A stretch of DNA of 64,000 bases, taken from contig NZ_BBNN01000017.1 in NCBI RefSeq assembly GCF_000829695.1, positions 124,001 to 188,000 of the forward strand. Reading direction: 5' to 3'. Positions 1 through 9,699 of this stretch are shown in pieces (the stretch's first letter is position 1; each line of letters opens with the position of its first letter). This stretch comes from Streptomyces sp. NBRC 110035. GTDB lineage: Bacteria > Actinomycetota > Actinomycetes > Streptomycetales > Streptomycetaceae. Made by a program: the position numbers and the translations under genes. The notes beneath the pieces are model-generated. The model searched no databases, was not told where the DNA came from, and worked only from the letters and a program-made list of their open reading frames with translations.

Positions 1-24
1 TCCTGCGAGGCACCCCTCGCAGGA
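1..24. other. Intergenic hairpin upstream of rplN
   Basis: A perfect 10-bp inverted repeat (arms 1-10 and 15-24) with a 4-nt loop opens the window and lies 75 nt before rplN. It has no T-tract. It may end or stabilise the upstream ribosomal transcript (the preceding gene, presumably rpsQ, is outside the window). The role is inferred from position only. Confidence 0.6.
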
Positions 25-98
25 CAGTTCCGCCAGGCTCCGGGGCCCGGTCCAGGTGACCGGCCCCCGGGGAACCGGCAGACAATCAGGAGATAGAC

Positions 99-467
99 GT
101 GATCCAGCAGGAGTCGCGACTGCGCGTCGCCGACAACACGGGGGCGAAGGAAATCCTTTGCATCCGTGTGCTCGGTGGCTCCGGTCGCCGCTACGCGGGC
201 ATCGGTGACGTCATCGTCGCCACCGTCAAGGACGCGATCCCCGGTGGCAACGTGAAGAAGGGTGACGTCATCAAGGCGGTCATCGTTCGCACCGTCAAGG
301 AGCGCCGCCGTCCGGACGGCTCGTACATCCGCTTCGACGAGAACGCCGCCGTCATTCTGAAGAACGACGGCGACCCTCGTGGCACCCGTATCTTCGGCCC
401 GGTCGGCCGAGAGCTGCGCGAGAAGAAGTTCATGAAGATCATCTCCCTCGCGCCGGAGGTGCTGTGA
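99..467 (+). CDS. rplN: 50S ribosomal protein L14
   Basis: L14 (122 aa) binds 23S rRNA and contributes to bridge contacts with the 30S subunit. The sequence is full length for the family, starts [20 protein letters not shown] and ends in the typical LAPEVL. The start is GTG with an AGGAGA ribosome site at 88-93. It is the first gene of the spc-type operon here; its stop overlaps an in-frame GTG of rplX (GTGA), and the more likely rplX ATG lies 2 nt past the stop, so translation is probably coupled. Confidence 0.98.
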   Translation: MIQQESRLRVADNTGAKEILCIRVLGGSGRRYAGIGDVIVATVKDAIPGGNVKKGDVIKAVIVRTVKERRRPDGSYIRFDENAAVILKNDGDPRGTRIFGPVGRELREKKFMKIISLAPEVL

Positions 468-469
468 GC

Positions 470-793
470 ATGAAGATCAAGAAGGGTGACCTGGTCCAGG
501 TCGTCACCGGCAAGGACAAGGGCAAGCAGGGCAAGGTCATTGCCGCTTACCCGCGCGAGGACCGCGTCCTGGTCGAGGGCGTCAACCGGGTCAAGAAGCA
601 CACCAAGGCCGCCCCGACCGCCCGCGGTTCGCAGGCCGGCGGGATCGTGACCACCGAGGCCCCGGTCCACGTGAGCAACGTTCAGCTCGTCGTGGAGAAG
701 GACGGCCAGAAGGTCGTCACCCGCGTCGGCTACCGCTTCGACGACGAAGGCAACAAGATCCGCGTTGCCAAGCGGACGGGTGAGGACATCTGA
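470..793 (+). CDS. rplX: 50S ribosomal protein L24
   Basis: L24 (107 aa from this start) is an early-assembly 23S rRNA binding protein. It carries an N-terminal KOW motif around [13 protein letters not shown] chose ATG 470 (MKIKKGD), the usual N-terminus in streptomycetes; a GTG at 464 in the same frame overlaps the rplN stop and would add two residues. The stop overlaps the rplE start by one base (TGATG). Confidence 0.97.
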   Translation: MKIKKGDLVQVVTGKDKGKQGKVIAAYPREDRVLVEGVNRVKKHTKAAPTARGSQAGGIVTTEAPVHVSNVQLVVEKDGQKVVTRVGYRFDDEGNKIRVAKRTGEDI

Positions 794-1350
794 TGACGAC
801 CACCACCACTCCGCGTCTGAAGACGAAGTACCGCGAGGAGATCGCGGGCAAGCTGCGTGAGCAGTTCTCCTACGAGAACGTCATGCAGGTTCCCGGCCTC
901 GTCAAGATCGTGGTCAACATGGGTGTGGGCGACGCCGCCCGCGACTCCAAGTTGATGGACGGCGCCGTGCGCGACCTCACCACGATCACCGGTCAGAAGC
1001 CGGCCGTCACCAAGGCCCGCAAGTCCATCGCGCAGTTCAAGCTGCGTGAGGGCCAGCCGATCGGTGCCCACGTCACCCTCCGTGGCGACCGCATGTGGGA
1101 GTTCCTGGACCGCACCCTGTCGCTCGCGCTGCCGCGCATCCGCGACTTCCGTGGTCTGTCCCCCAAGCAGTTCGACGGCCGTGGCAACTACACCTTCGGT
1201 CTCACGGAGCAGGTCATGTTCCACGAGATCGACCAGGACAAGATCGACCGTGTCCGGGGTATGGACATCACCGTGGTCACCACGGCGACCAACGACGAAG
1301 AGGGCCGTGCCCTTCTCCGTCACCTCGGCTTCCCCTTCAAGGAGGCGTGA
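793..1350 (+). CDS. rplE: 50S ribosomal protein L5
   Basis: L5 (185 aa) binds 5S rRNA and forms part of the central protuberance. Conserved blocks are visible, including VVNMGVGDA near residue 38 and the segment around [20 protein letters not shown] near residue 120. The gene is intact and of normal length, and sits between rplX and rpsZ as in other actinobacteria. Confidence 0.98.
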   Translation: MTTTTTPRLKTKYREEIAGKLREQFSYENVMQVPGLVKIVVNMGVGDAARDSKLMDGAVRDLTTITGQKPAVTKARKSIAQFKLREGQPIGAHVTLRGDRMWEFLDRTLSLALPRIRDFRGLSPKQFDGRGNYTFGLTEQVMFHEIDQDKIDRVRGMDITVVTTATNDEEGRALLRHLGFPFKEA

Positions 1351-1355
1351 GCGAG

Positions 1356-1541
1356 ATGGCGAAGAAGGCTCTCATCGCGAAGGCTGCTCGCAAGCCCAAG
1401 TTCGGAGTGCGCGGCTACACCCGTTGCCAGCGCTGCGGTCGTCCGCACTCCGTGTACCGCAAGTTCGGCCTGTGCCGCGTGTGCCTTCGTGAGATGGCTC
1501 ACCGTGGCGAGCTGCCGGGCGTGACCAAGAGTTCCTGGTAG
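1356..1541 (+). CDS. rpsZ: 30S ribosomal protein S14, zinc-binding type Z
   Basis: This 61-aa protein is the short C+ form of S14, which helps assemble the 30S head. Two CxxC pairs (Cys24/Cys27 and Cys40/Cys43) form the zinc ribbon. Streptomycetes usually also encode a zinc-free S14 elsewhere that is made under zinc starvation; that paralogue is not in this window. The gene starts 5 nt after rplE. The 236-nt gap before rpsH is unusually long for this operon and may hold a secondary promoter, but I could not define one. Confidence 0.97.
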   Translation: MAKKALIAKAARKPKFGVRGYTRCQRCGRPHSVYRKFGLCRVCLREMAHRGELPGVTKSSW

Positions 1542-1777
1542 TCCGGTAGTTCCGGACTCCCAGGGCTCTCGGTAAGCAAGGGGAACGGCAGGAGGCCCGC
1601 TCCGCATGGCTTAGGCTTGTGGGGTTGGGCACCTGCCGTGCCCGGACGCACGCGGGCTCGCCCGCTAATGTTTGCTTACTACGCCGTAGGTCCACCGCGC
1701 CGCACCCGTCCCGTCTCGGATCGGGGAGAGGGATGGCGCACCAGGAAACCACGGCGAGAGAGGCCGAAGGCCAATTC

Positions 1778-2176
1778 ATGACCATGACTGATCCGATCGC
1801 AGACATGCTGACTCGTCTGCGGAACGCGAACTCGGCGTACCACGACTCCGTGACGATGCCGGCATCCAAGATCAAGTCTCACATCGCGGAGATCCTCCAG
1901 CAGGAGGGCTTCATCACGGGCTGGAAGGTCGAGGACGCCGAGGTCGGCAAGAACCTCGTCCTGGAGCTGAAGTTCGGCCCCAACCGTGAGCGCTCCATTG
2001 CGGGCATCAAGCGGATCTCCAAGCCCGGTCTCCGGGTGTACGCGAAGTCCACCTCCCTGCCGAAGGTGCTGGGCGGCCTCGGCGTGGCGATCATCTCCAC
2101 GTCGCACGGGCTCCTCACCGACAAGCAGGCCGGCAAGAAGGGCGTGGGTGGGGAAGTCCTCGCCTACGTCTGGTAG
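1778..2176 (+). CDS. rpsH: 30S ribosomal protein S8
   Basis: S8 (132 aa) binds the central domain of 16S rRNA and in many bacteria autoregulates the spc operon. The start is ATG 1778 ([11 protein letters not shown]) with GAAGG at 1766-1770; a second in-frame ATG is at 1784. The frame stays open upstream to 1619, but that part has no S8 similarity and the usual family length supports 1778. The C-terminal block with [13 protein letters not shown] is typical. Confidence 0.97.
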   Translation: MTMTDPIADMLTRLRNANSAYHDSVTMPASKIKSHIAEILQQEGFITGWKVEDAEVGKNLVLELKFGPNRERSIAGIKRISKPGLRVYAKSTSLPKVLGGLGVAIISTSHGLLTDKQAGKKGVGGEVLAYVW

Positions 2177-2200
2177 CAGAAGGGAACGGAGGAAACAGCT

Positions 2201-2740
2201 ATGTCGCGCATCGGCAAGCTCCCCATCGCGGTTCCCGCCGGCGTGGACGTCACCATCGACGGCCGCACGGTCGCGGTCAAGGGCCCGAAGGGCACGCTGA
2301 CCCACACCGTCGTGGCGCCGATCGAGATCGCCAAGGGCGAGGACGGCGTGCTGAGCGTCACCCGCCCCAACGACGAGCGTCAGAACAAGGCCCTCCACGG
2401 CCTGTCCCGCACGCTGGTGGCGAACATGATCACCGGCGTGACCCAGGGTTACGTGAAGAAGCTCGAGATCAGCGGTGTCGGTTACCGCGTACTCGCCAAG
2501 GGTTCGAACCTGGAGTTCTCTCTCGGTTACAGCCACTCGATTCTGGTCGAGGCCCCCGAAGGCATCACCTTCAAGGTGGAGTCCCCGACCCGTTTCTCGG
2601 TCGAGGGCATTGACAAGCAGAAGGTCGGCGAGGTTGCGGCGAACATCCGCAAGCTCCGCAAGCCCGACCCGTACAAGGCCAAGGGCGTCAAGTACGAGGG
2701 CGAAGTCATCCGGCGCAAGGTCGGAAAGGCGGGTAAGTAA
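2201..2740 (+). CDS. rplF: 50S ribosomal protein L6
   Basis: L6 (179 aa) has two related alpha/beta domains and sits near the factor-binding site. It starts MSRIGKLPI and contains the conserved C-terminal segment with [22 protein letters not shown] ribosome site at 2188-2193 precedes the ATG. It lies 24 nt after rpsH and 3 nt before rplR. Confidence 0.98.
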   Translation: MSRIGKLPIAVPAGVDVTIDGRTVAVKGPKGTLTHTVVAPIEIAKGEDGVLSVTRPNDERQNKALHGLSRTLVANMITGVTQGYVKKLEISGVGYRVLAKGSNLEFSLGYSHSILVEAPEGITFKVESPTRFSVEGIDKQKVGEVAANIRKLRKPDPYKAKGVKYEGEVIRRKVGKAGK

Positions 2741-2743
2741 GCC

Positions 2744-3127
2744 ATGGCATACGGGCAGAAGATCCTCAAGGGCGACGCCTACAAGCGTGCTGCTATCAAG
2801 CGTCGTCACATCCGGATCCGCAAGAATGTCTCTGGTACCGCCGAGCGTCCTCGCCTGGTCGTGACCCGCTCCAACCGCCACATCGTGGCGCAGGTGATCG
2901 ACGACCTGAAGGGTCACACCCTGGCGTCGGCGTCCACGCTGGACGCGTCGATCCGCGGTGGCGAGGCCGACAAGTCCTCGCAGGCCAAGCAGGTCGGTGC
3001 CCTGGTCGCGGAGCGCGCCAAGGCCGCCGGTGTCGAGGCTGTCGTATTCGACCGCGGTGGTAACCGGTACGCGGGGCGCATCGCCGCCCTGGCGGACGCC
3101 GCCCGCGAGGCCGGACTCAAGTTCTGA
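2744..3127 (+). CDS. rplR: 50S ribosomal protein L18
   Basis: L18 (127 aa) binds 5S rRNA next to L5 in the central protuberance. It has the basic N-terminus and the conserved end with [20 protein letters not shown]. The length is normal. Spacing to rplF is 3 nt; 67 nt separate it from rpsE. Confidence 0.98.
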   Translation: MAYGQKILKGDAYKRAAIKRRHIRIRKNVSGTAERPRLVVTRSNRHIVAQVIDDLKGHTLASASTLDASIRGGEADKSSQAKQVGALVAERAKAAGVEAVVFDRGGNRYAGRIAALADAAREAGLKF

Positions 3128-3194
3128 GTCGCCCGTCGCGTCAGCGACACAATCGTTGGCGCGTAGCTAGCGGAAACAGAGAGAGGTAATTCCA

Positions 3195-3800
3195 ATGGCT
3201 GGACCCCAGCGCCGCGGTGGCGGTGCCGGTGGCGGCGAGCGGCGGGACCGGAAGGGCCGTGACGGCGGCGCAGCTGCCGCCGAGAAGACCGCATACGTTG
3301 AGCGCGTCGTCGCGATCAACCGTGTCGCCAAGGTTGTGAAGGGTGGTCGTCGCTTCAGCTTCACCGCGCTGGTCGTGGTGGGCGACGGTGACGGCACCGT
3401 GGGTGTCGGATACGGCAAGGCCAAGGAGGTGCCGGCCGCCATCGCCAAGGGTGTTGAGGAGGCCAAGAAGCACTTCTTCAAGGTCCCCCGCATCCAGGGC
3501 ACCATCCCGCACCCGATCCAGGGTGAGAAGGCTGCCGGCGTCGTGCTGCTCAAGCCCGCGTCCCCCGGTACCGGTGTGATCGCCGGTGGTCCGGTGCGCG
3601 CCGTGCTCGAGTGCGCCGGTATCCACGACATCCTGTCGAAGTCGCTCGGCTCCGACAACGCGATCAACATCGTGCACGCGACCGTGGCGGCCCTCAAGGG
3701 CCTGCAGCGTCCCGAGGAGGTCGCGGCCCGCCGTGGCCTGCCGCTCGAGGACGTCGCCCCCGCGGCTCTTCTCCGTGCACGTGCCGGGGCGGGTGCGTAA
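3195..3800 (+). CDS. rpsE: 30S ribosomal protein S5
   Basis: S5 (201 aa) takes part in decoding fidelity and mRNA unwinding. A Gly/Arg-rich N-terminal extension of about 25 residues precedes the dsRBD-like domain ([20 protein letters not shown]) and the C-terminal domain with [11 protein letters not shown]. The extension is common in actinobacteria. A purine-rich ribosome site (AGAGAGAGG) lies 9-17 nt upstream. rpmD starts 2 nt after its stop. Confidence 0.98.
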   Translation: MAGPQRRGGGAGGGERRDRKGRDGGAAAAEKTAYVERVVAINRVAKVVKGGRRFSFTALVVVGDGDGTVGVGYGKAKEVPAAIAKGVEEAKKHFFKVPRIQGTIPHPIQGEKAAGVVLLKPASPGTGVIAGGPVRAVLECAGIHDILSKSLGSDNAINIVHATVAALKGLQRPEEVAARRGLPLEDVAPAALLRARAGAGA

Positions 3801-3802
3801 TC

Positions 3803-3985
3803 ATGGCGCAGCTCAGGATTACGCAGGTCAAGTCCTACATCGGCAGCAAGCAGAACCACCGTGACACCCTGCGTTCGCTGGGCCTGAAGAGGCTCAACGA
3901 CGTGGTCGTCAAGGAGGATCGTCCCGAGTTCCGCGGCATGGTGCACACCGTCCGCCACCTCGTGACGGTCGAGGAGGTCGACTGA
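3803..3985 (+). CDS. rpmD: 50S ribosomal protein L30
   Basis: L30 is 60 aa long ([20 protein letters not shown] at the start), the normal size for the bacterial family. It starts at ATG 3803, 2 nt past rpsE, and ends 2 nt before rplO, so translation through rpsE-rpmD-rplO is probably coupled. Confidence 0.97.
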   Translation: MAQLRITQVKSYIGSKQNHRDTLRSLGLKRLNDVVVKEDRPEFRGMVHTVRHLVTVEEVD

Positions 3986-3987
3986 TC

Positions 3988-4443
3988 ATGGCGGAGAACA
4001 ACCCGCTCAAGATCCACAACCTCCGTCCCGCCCCGGGCGCCAAGACCGCCAAGACCCGTGTGGGTCGTGGCGAGGCGTCCAAGGGTAAGACGGCCGGTCG
4101 TGGTACGAAGGGCACCAAGGCCCGTTACCAGGTTCCGGAGCGCTTCGAGGGTGGCCAGATGCCCCTCCACATGCGTCTTCCGAAGCTGAAGGGCTTCAAG
4201 AACCCGTTCAAGACCGAGTTCCAGGTCGTGAACCTCGACAAGCTGGCCGCGCTCTACCCCGAGGGTGGCGAGGTCACCGTCGAGGGTCTGGTGGCCAAGG
4301 GGGCCGTTCGCAAGAACAGCCTCGTCAAGGTCCTCGGCCAGGGCGAGATCTCCGTGGCACTGCAGGTGACGGTCGACGCCGTCTCCGGTTCCGCCAAGGA
4401 GAAGATCACCGCCGCCGGCGGTACCGTCACCGAGCTCGTCTGA
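3988..4443 (+). CDS. rplO: 50S ribosomal protein L15
   Basis: L15 (151 aa) is a late-assembly protein with a long basic N-terminal arm ([19 protein letters not shown] near residue 15) and a globular C-terminal domain. It is the last ribosomal gene before secY. A strong perfect hairpin lies 36 nt downstream. Confidence 0.98.
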   Translation: MAENNPLKIHNLRPAPGAKTAKTRVGRGEASKGKTAGRGTKGTKARYQVPERFEGGQMPLHMRLPKLKGFKNPFKTEFQVVNLDKLAALYPEGGEVTVEGLVAKGAVRKNSLVKVLGQGEISVALQVTVDAVSGSAKEKITAAGGTVTELV

Positions 4444-4478
4444 ACCACTCAGGCGTGCCGATGACTTGAGCGATCCCG

Positions 4479-4512
4479 ACCGGGGATACCCCACATATGG
4501 GGTATCCCCGGT
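4479..4512 (+). terminator. Strong hairpin between rplO and secY
   Basis: A perfect 14-bp stem (4479-4492 with 4499-4512) closes a 6-nt loop, followed by GT-rich sequence without a long T-run. In GC-rich actinobacteria such hairpins can terminate or attenuate transcription without a U-tract. It could separate ribosomal protein expression from secY-adk-map. Confidence 0.65.
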
Positions 4513-4675
4513 TGGTCGTTCCTAGGGCGGTGGTCCGCCGGTAAGGTGGCCTGCACTGCCCACTTTCCCCGGGCGCCCCATGCGGGCACTCCGGGTGAAG
4601 GTTGTCCGTTACCTATTCGTCGAACCTCAAGACCACCACCCTTGACGCGGTTGCGCGGGGGTCGCAGGAGGCACC

Positions 4676-5989
4676 GTGCTCACCGCGTTCGCCCGGGCGT
4701 TCAAGACGCCCGACCTGCGCAAGAAGCTGCTGTTCACTCTCGGCATCATCGTGGTGTACCGGATCGGTACCAACGTGCCGGTTCCCGGTGTCGACTACCG
4801 GAACGTGCAGACCTGTATCGATGCGGCCCAGGCGAACCAGGGCCTGTTCGGGCTGGTCAACATGTTCAGCGGCGGTGCGCTGCTGCAGATCACGGTCTTC
4901 GCGCTGGGAATCATGCCGTACATCACGGCGAGTATCATTCTGCAGCTGCTGACCGTGGTGATTCCGCGCCTGGAGGCCCTGAAGAAGGAGGGCCAGGCCG
5001 GCACCGCCAAGATCACGCAGTACACCCGTTACCTGACGGTGGCGCTGGCCATCCTGCAGGGCACCGGCCTGGTGGCCACCGCCCGCAGTGGCGCGCTCTT
5101 CCAGGGCTGCCCGGTGGCGAGCGAGATCGTCCCCGACCAGTCGATGTTCGTGACCATCACCATGGTCATCACCATGACCGCCGGCACGGCCGCCGTCATG
5201 TGGCTCGGTGAGCTGATCACCGACCGCGGCATCGGCAACGGCATGTCGATGCTGATGTTCATCTCGATCGCCGCCACCTTCCCCTCCGCCCTGTGGGCCA
5301 TCAAGGAGCAGGGCAGCCTGGCGGACGGCTGGATCGAGTTCGGCACGGTCATGATCGTCGGTCTGGTCATGGTCGGCCTCGTCGTCTTCGTCGAGCAGGC
5401 CCAGCGCCGGATTCCCGTGCAGTACGCGAAGCGCATGATCGGCCGTCGTTCCTACGGCGGTACGTCGACCTACATCCCGCTCAAGGTGAACCAGGCGGGT
5501 GTCATCCCCGTCATCTTCGCCTCGTCGCTGCTCTACATCCCCGCGCTGATCGTCCAGTTCTCCAGCTCCACCTCGGGCTGGGCGACGTGGGTGACGAACA
5601 ACCTCGCCGACACCGGCGCCACGATGCACATCATTCTGTACTTCTTCCTGATCGTGTTCTTCGCGTTCTTCTATGTGGCGATTACCTTCAACCCCGAAGA
5701 AGTCGCCGACAACATGAAGAAGTATGGTGGTTTCATCCCGGGCATCCGGGCTGGCCGACCGACCGCTGAGTACCTGAGCTACGTACTCAACCGGATCACC
5801 TGGCCGGGTTCGCTGTACTTGGGGCTGATCTCTCTCGTGCCGACGATGGCGTTGGCCGGTTTCGGGGCAAACCAGAACTTCCCGTTCGGCGGGACCAGCA
5901 TCCTCATCATCGTGGGTGTCGGTCTCGAGACGGTGAGGCAGATCGAGAGCCAGCTCCAGCAGCGCAATTACGAAGGGTTCCTCCGCTGA
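4676..5989 (+). CDS. secY: Protein translocase channel subunit SecY
   Basis: SecY (437 aa) forms the protein-conducting channel of the Sec translocase in the membrane. Ten hydrophobic helices are visible, starting with [19 protein letters not shown], and the cytoplasmic loop segments near GGIPYVPRIP-type positions are normal in length. The start is GTG 4676 with CAGGAG at 4665-4670. The last base of the stop is the first base of the adk ATG (TGATG), so the two are translationally coupled. Confidence 0.98.
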   Translation: MLTAFARAFKTPDLRKKLLFTLGIIVVYRIGTNVPVPGVDYRNVQTCIDAAQANQGLFGLVNMFSGGALLQITVFALGIMPYITASIILQLLTVVIPRLEALKKEGQAGTAKITQYTRYLTVALAILQGTGLVATARSGALFQGCPVASEIVPDQSMFVTITMVITMTAGTAAVMWLGELITDRGIGNGMSMLMFISIAATFPSALWAIKEQGSLADGWIEFGTVMIVGLVMVGLVVFVEQAQRRIPVQYAKRMIGRRSYGGTSTYIPLKVNQAGVIPVIFASSLLYIPALIVQFSSSTSGWATWVTNNLADTGATMHIILYFFLIVFFAFFYVAITFNPEEVADNMKKYGGFIPGIRAGRPTAEYLSYVLNRITWPGSLYLGLISLVPTMALAGFGANQNFPFGGTSILIIVGVGLETVRQIESQLQQRNYEGFLR

Positions 5990-6642
5990 TGCGAATCGTC
6001 CTCGTCGGGCCGCCCGGTGCTGGGAAAGGCACGCAGGCCACCCGCCTAGCCGAGAAGCTGAGCATCCCCCACATCTCCACCGGCGACCTGTTCCGCGCCA
6101 ACATCAGCAAGCAGACCGAGCTGGGCAAGCTCGCGAAGTCCTACATGGACGCGGGCAACCTGGTGCCGGACGAGGTCACCATCGCCATGGCGAAGGACCG
6201 CATGGAGCAGCCGGACGCCGAAGGCGGCTTCCTGCTGGACGGCTTTCCGAGGAACGTCTCCCAGGCCGAGTCCCTGGACGAGCTGCTGGAGACCGAGGGC
6301 ATCACGCTCGACGCGGTGCTGGACCTGGAGGCCCCCGAGGCCGAGGTGGTCAAGCGGATCGCCGGGCGGCGGATCTGCCGCAAGGACTCCAGTCACGTCT
6401 TCCACGTGACGTACAGCAAGCCGAAGCAGGAGGGCGTCTGCGACGTCTGCGGCGGCGAGCTGTACCAGCGCGACGACGACTCCGAGGAGACGGTGCGCAC
6501 CCGGCTGGAGGTCTACCACACGAAGACCGAGCCGATCATCGACTACTACAAGGCCCAGGGCCTCGTGGTGACGATCCAGGCGACGGGTCCGGTCGACGAG
6601 GTCACCGGGCGTGCGCTGGAGGCGCTCAAGCAGGACAAGTAG
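5989..6642 (+). CDS. adk: Adenylate kinase
   Basis: Adk (217 aa) interconverts ATP plus AMP with two ADP in the cytoplasm. The P-loop [10 protein letters not shown] is at residues 7-16, the NMP-binding part contains STGDLFR, and the Arg-rich segment DGFPRN follows. The long LID (about residues 125-165) has several Cys and an Asp, suggesting the zinc-type LID with CxxC (CDVC). It overlaps the secY stop by one base. Confidence 0.98.
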   Translation: MRIVLVGPPGAGKGTQATRLAEKLSIPHISTGDLFRANISKQTELGKLAKSYMDAGNLVPDEVTIAMAKDRMEQPDAEGGFLLDGFPRNVSQAESLDELLETEGITLDAVLDLEAPEAEVVKRIAGRRICRKDSSHVFHVTYSKPKQEGVCDVCGGELYQRDDDSEETVRTRLEVYHTKTEPIIDYYKAQGLVVTIQATGPVDEVTGRALEALKQDK

Positions 6643-6789
6643 CCGTGCCCGTCCGGCCGCGGTCCCCTGCGGGGGCCGCGGCCGACGTGTGCGCGGCGGG
6701 CGTGAGTACGGGGGAGCGGGTGCGGACGCCGTCCCCCGTATCGTTGACGGTGTCCGTACTCCTTCCGGTCCAGAAAGGCCGTCGCCCTC

Positions 6790-7626
6790 ATGGTGCAGAT
6801 CAAGACCCCCGAGCAGATCGCCACGATGCGTGAGGCGGGGCTGGTGGTCGCTGCCATCCACGCGGCCACCCGCGAGGCCGCCGTGCCCGGGGCCACGACG
6901 AAGGACCTGGACCAGGTCGCCCGCAAGGTGCTCGCGGAGCACAACGCGAAGTCGAACTTCCTGGGCTACGGCGGCTTCCCCGCGACGATCTGCACCTCCG
7001 CCAACGAGGTCGTCGTCCACGGCATCCCCTCCGATGACGTCGTCCTGGCGGACGGCGACATTATCTCCATCGACTGCGGCGCCGTCATCGACGGCTGGCA
7101 CGGCGACGCGGCCTACACGGCCTTCGTCGGGTCGGGACACGCGCCGGAGCTGGTCGAGCTGTCCCGGGTGACCGAGGAGTCGATGTGGGCCGGCATCGCG
7201 GCCATGAAGCTCGGCAACCGGCTGGTCGACGTCTCCCGTGCCATCGAGACCTACATCCGCCGGCAGCCGAAGCCGGGCGGCGGACGCTACGGGATCATCG
7301 AGGACTACGGCGGCCACGGCATCGGCACCGAGATGCACATGGACCCGCACCTGCTGAACTACGTCGACCGCCGCCGGGGCAAGGGGCCCAAGCTGGTCCC
7401 GGGCTTCTGCCTCGCCATCGAGCCGATGGTCGCGCTGGGCACCGCGAAGACGCGGGTGCTGGAGGACGACTGGACCGTGATCACCACGGACGGCACCTGG
7501 TCCTCGCACTGGGAGCACTCGGTCGCGCTGACGGAGGCGGGTCCGCTGGTGCTGACCGCTCCGGACGGCGGGAAGGCGAAGCTCGCCGAGTACGGCATCA
7601 CGGCGGCTCCGGACCCGCTCGCCTGA
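6790..7626 (+). CDS. map: Methionine aminopeptidase, type I
   Basis: This enzyme (278 aa) removes the N-terminal Met from new proteins using two metal ions. The expected ligands are present: Asp pair in IDCGAVIDGWHGDAA, His in GHGIGTEMH, Glu in AIEPMV and Glu in EHSVALTE. ATG 6790 is preferred; the next codon is GTG. It sits between adk and infA. A degraded copy of its codons around VITTDGT lies about 110 nt past its stop (7737-7766). Confidence 0.97.
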   Translation: MVQIKTPEQIATMREAGLVVAAIHAATREAAVPGATTKDLDQVARKVLAEHNAKSNFLGYGGFPATICTSANEVVVHGIPSDDVVLADGDIISIDCGAVIDGWHGDAAYTAFVGSGHAPELVELSRVTEESMWAGIAAMKLGNRLVDVSRAIETYIRRQPKPGGGRYGIIEDYGGHGIGTEMHMDPHLLNYVDRRRGKGPKLVPGFCLAIEPMVALGTAKTRVLEDDWTVITTDGTWSSHWEHSVALTEAGPLVLTAPDGGKAKLAEYGITAAPDPLA

Positions 7627-7736
7627 GGCGGGCCCCCGCCACGCCCGCCGGCCGGCGCGGCCGCCCGGAGCCTGTGAGGCGCCCCGGGCCCCGGGCACCG
7701 AGCCCGCGCGAGGGGCGTGGGGACGAGCGGGCCGAC

Positions 7737-7766
7737 TGGAGCGTGATCACGACGGACGGCACGTGC
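7737..7766 (+). repeat. Degraded partial copy of a map segment
   Basis: This 30-nt stretch matches map positions 7471-7500 at 26 of 30 bases. It would encode WSVITTDGTC against WTVITTDGTW in map. It is in the non-coding gap before infA. It looks like a remnant of a partial duplication of the map 3' region. Confidence 0.6.
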
Positions 7767-7953
7767 ACAGGCCCGCGGGTTAAGGATCTCGTGGGTGGGG
7801 CAGACTTTCTCGATTCGTCTTTCCGGGAGCCCTGACGTAGACTGACTCGTCGGCTCTTGTGCACCCGCATGCCTGCATCCGCGTCCATGGACGCGGGTCC
7901 GCGCCGGGGTGCGCAGCTGAGTCGATCAAGGTAGTCGATTCGAAGGGCGAAGC

Positions 7954-8175
7954 GTGGCCAAGAAGCAAGGTGCCATCGAGATCGAGGGCACTGTCGTCGA
8001 GTCTCTTCCGAACGCCATGTTCAAGGTCGAGCTCCAGAACGGCCACCAGGTCCTGGCGCACATCAGCGGCAAGATGCGTATGCACTACATCCGTATCCTC
8101 CCTGACGACCGGGTCGTGGTGGAGCTCTCTCCGTACGACCTGACGCGTGGCCGGATCGTCTACCGGTACAAGTGA
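7954..8175 (+). CDS. infA: Translation initiation factor IF-1
   Basis: IF-1 (73 aa) is a single S1/OB-fold domain that binds the 30S A site during initiation. The sequence is complete ([17 protein letters not shown] at the start, [11 protein letters not shown] at the end). The start is GTG 7954. A possible -10 (TAGACT, 7838-7843) lies upstream, but no convincing -35 was found. rpmJ follows after 70 nt. Confidence 0.98.
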   Translation: MAKKQGAIEIEGTVVESLPNAMFKVELQNGHQVLAHISGKMRMHYIRILPDDRVVVELSPYDLTRGRIVYRYK

Positions 8176-8245
8176 GCAAGTAGATCTTGCCCCTCCCCCC
8201 GTGATGCGGGTGCGGGGGCACTGAGCCCGGAGAACTTCACATCCC

Positions 8246-8359
8246 ATGAAGGTCAAGCCGAGCGTCAAGAAGATCTGCGACAAGTGCAGGGTGATCCGCC
8301 GTCACGGCCGGGTCATGGTCATCTGCGACAACCCGCGCCACAAGCAGCGCCAGGGCTGA
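8246..8359 (+). CDS. rpmJ: 50S ribosomal protein L36, zinc type
   Basis: L36 is 37 aa ([20 protein letters not shown] at the start). Cys11, Cys14, Cys27 and His32 form the zinc ribbon, so this is the zinc-containing form; a zinc-free paralogue may exist elsewhere. It begins at ATG 8246 after AGAACTTCACATCCC, with a weak ribosome site. A 207-nt gap follows before rpsM. Confidence 0.97.
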   Translation: MKVKPSVKKICDKCRVIRRHGRVMVICDNPRHKQRQG

Positions 8360-8566
8360 ACCGCACGACCCACCCTCTGCGACTTTCCGCAGAACTTCGC
8401 GCGACGCGAGCAACACACGTTCATACGCAGGACCCGAGCCTCGCGGCTCGACACCCCCGGCTCGGAGGCTGGGGACCCAGTCCGTACCAAATCGCCGAAG
8501 CGGGCGAGGCCGGCGGCTGGGAGGCGGTTCTGCGGAAGACCTCCGACAACAAACTGGAGCCATTGA

Positions 8567-8947
8567 ATGGCACGCGTTTCCGGTGTTGACATCCCGCGCG
8601 AAAAGCGCGTGGAGATCGCCCTCACCTACGTGTTCGGCATCGGCCGAACCCTTTCGCAGCAGACGCTGGCCGCTGTCGGCGTCGACCCGAACACCCGCGT
8701 TCGCGACCTCTCCGAGGAGCAGCTCGTCGCGATCCGCGAGTTCGTCGACAACAACATCAAGACCGAGGGTGACCTCCGTCGTGAGATCCAGGCCGACATC
8801 CGCCGCAAGGTCGAGATCGGTACCTACCAGGGTCTGCGTCACCGTCGCGGTCTGCCCGTCCGCGGTCAGCGCACCAGCACCAACGCGCGTACCCGCAAGG
8901 GCCCGCGTCGCGCCATCGCCGGCAAGAAGAAGCCGGGCAAGAAGTAG
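8567..8947 (+). CDS. rpsM: 30S ribosomal protein S13
   Basis: S13 (126 aa) lies at the top of the 30S head and contacts the 50S subunit and P-site tRNA. It has the helix-two-turn-helix domain near GRTLSQQTL and the basic C-terminal tail ([14 protein letters not shown]) that reaches the P site. Length is normal. rpsK follows after 65 nt. Confidence 0.98.
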   Translation: MARVSGVDIPREKRVEIALTYVFGIGRTLSQQTLAAVGVDPNTRVRDLSEEQLVAIREFVDNNIKTEGDLRREIQADIRRKVEIGTYQGLRHRRGLPVRGQRTSTNARTRKGPRRAIAGKKKPGKK

Positions 8948-9012
8948 TCCGCAGCGGACACCTGTCCACGGTCTTCGCTGAAGGACCGACCACCTCCCGT
9001 AGGAGTTAGTAG

Positions 9013-9417
9013 ATGCCCCCCAAGGGACGTCAGGGCGCTGCCAAGAAGGTGCGCCGCAAGGAAAAGAAGAACGTCGCTCACGGCCACGCGCACATCAAGA
9101 GCACGTTCAACAACACGATCATCTCCATCACGGACCCGTCCGGCAACGTGATCTCCTGGGCCTCCGCCGGCCACGTCGGCTTCAAGGGCTCCCGGAAGTC
9201 CACGCCGTTCGCCGCGCAGATGGCCGCCGAGTCGGCTGCCCGCCGCGCCCAGGAGCACGGCATGCGCAAGGTCGACGTGTTCGTCAAGGGCCCGGGTTCC
9301 GGTCGTGAGACCGCCATCCGTTCGCTCCAGGCGACCGGTCTCGAGGTCGGCTCCATCCAGGACGTCACCCCGACCCCGCACAACGGCTGCCGTCCGCCGA
9401 AGCGTCGCCGCGTCTGA
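9013..9417 (+). CDS. rpsK: 30S ribosomal protein S11
   Basis: S11 (134 aa) forms the platform of the 30S subunit beside the mRNA exit. The sequence is complete, ending in [11 protein letters not shown]. In many bacteria rpsD follows; here the next gene is rpoA. The last 35 nt of the gene, including the stop, are repeated exactly 100 bp downstream. Confidence 0.98.
   Translation: MPPKGRQGAAKKVRRKEKKNVAHGHAHIKSTFNNTIISITDPSGNVISWASAGHVGFKGSRKSTPFAAQMAAESAARRAQEHGMRKVDVFVKGPGSGRETAIRSLQATGLEVGSIQDVTPTPHNGCRPPKRRRV
9383..9417 (+). repeat. Direct repeat copy 1: 3' end of rpsK
   Basis: These 35 nt encode the last codons and stop of rpsK. An identical 35-nt copy lies at 9483-9517, exactly 100 bp downstream. 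This copy is the functional one because it completes S11. Confidence 0.95.
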
Positions 9418-9453
9418 TCCGCCGGTGTCGGCGGTCGGCCTCCTGCTGGGGGT

Positions 9454-9471
9454 GCGGGGGTCGTCCCCCGC
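9454..9471 (+). terminator. Small hairpin between the rpsK repeats
   Basis: A 7-bp perfect stem (9454-9460 with 9465-9471) with a TCGT loop lies between the two copies of the rpsK 3' end. It is short and lacks a T-tract, so it may act as a weak terminator or processing site between rpsK and rpoA. Confidence 0.4.
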
Positions 9472-9482
9472 GGTGTCGCAGC

Positions 9483-9517
9483 ACGGCTGCCGTCCGCCGA
9501 AGCGTCGCCGCGTCTGA
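9483..9517 (+). repeat. Direct repeat copy 2: duplicated rpsK 3' end
   Basis: This is an exact 35-nt copy of the rpsK terminus, including the stop codon, in the rpsK-rpoA gap. It would encode [15 protein letters not shown] residues in an open frame that has no S11 body, so it is not expected to be a gene. Confidence 0.95.
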
Positions 9518-9699
9518 ACCAGCGCCGACGGCGTCGCGTCCGGGGCCTTGACCCGGTGCCACGCAGGCAGTGATTTTTCGGGCGGTACGTTCCGTATACG
9601 GGCCGTACCGCCCGTATCCTTGCAGTGCCCGCACTCCTCACCGGGTGCGGTTTCCGTCGGACGTCAAATAGCGGGCGTCCACGAGAGAAGGATCCACAC

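Noticed and set aside
191..670. Long antisense frames over rplN-rplX and other core genes
   Set aside because: They mirror the GC-biased codon pattern of the real genes on the other strand and have no family features.
1619..1777. Upstream extension of rpsH
   Set aside because: The added residues have no S8 similarity; the good ribosome site and family length support ATG 1778.
7814..7843. Possible infA promoter with TAGACT
   Set aside because: No acceptable -35 was found at 17-18 bp, so it is mentioned only in the infA entry.
9305..9517. Frame ending in a copy of the S11 C-terminus
   Set aside because: It consists of an out-of-frame part of rpsK joined to the duplicated 35 bp and has no start signal or S11 body.
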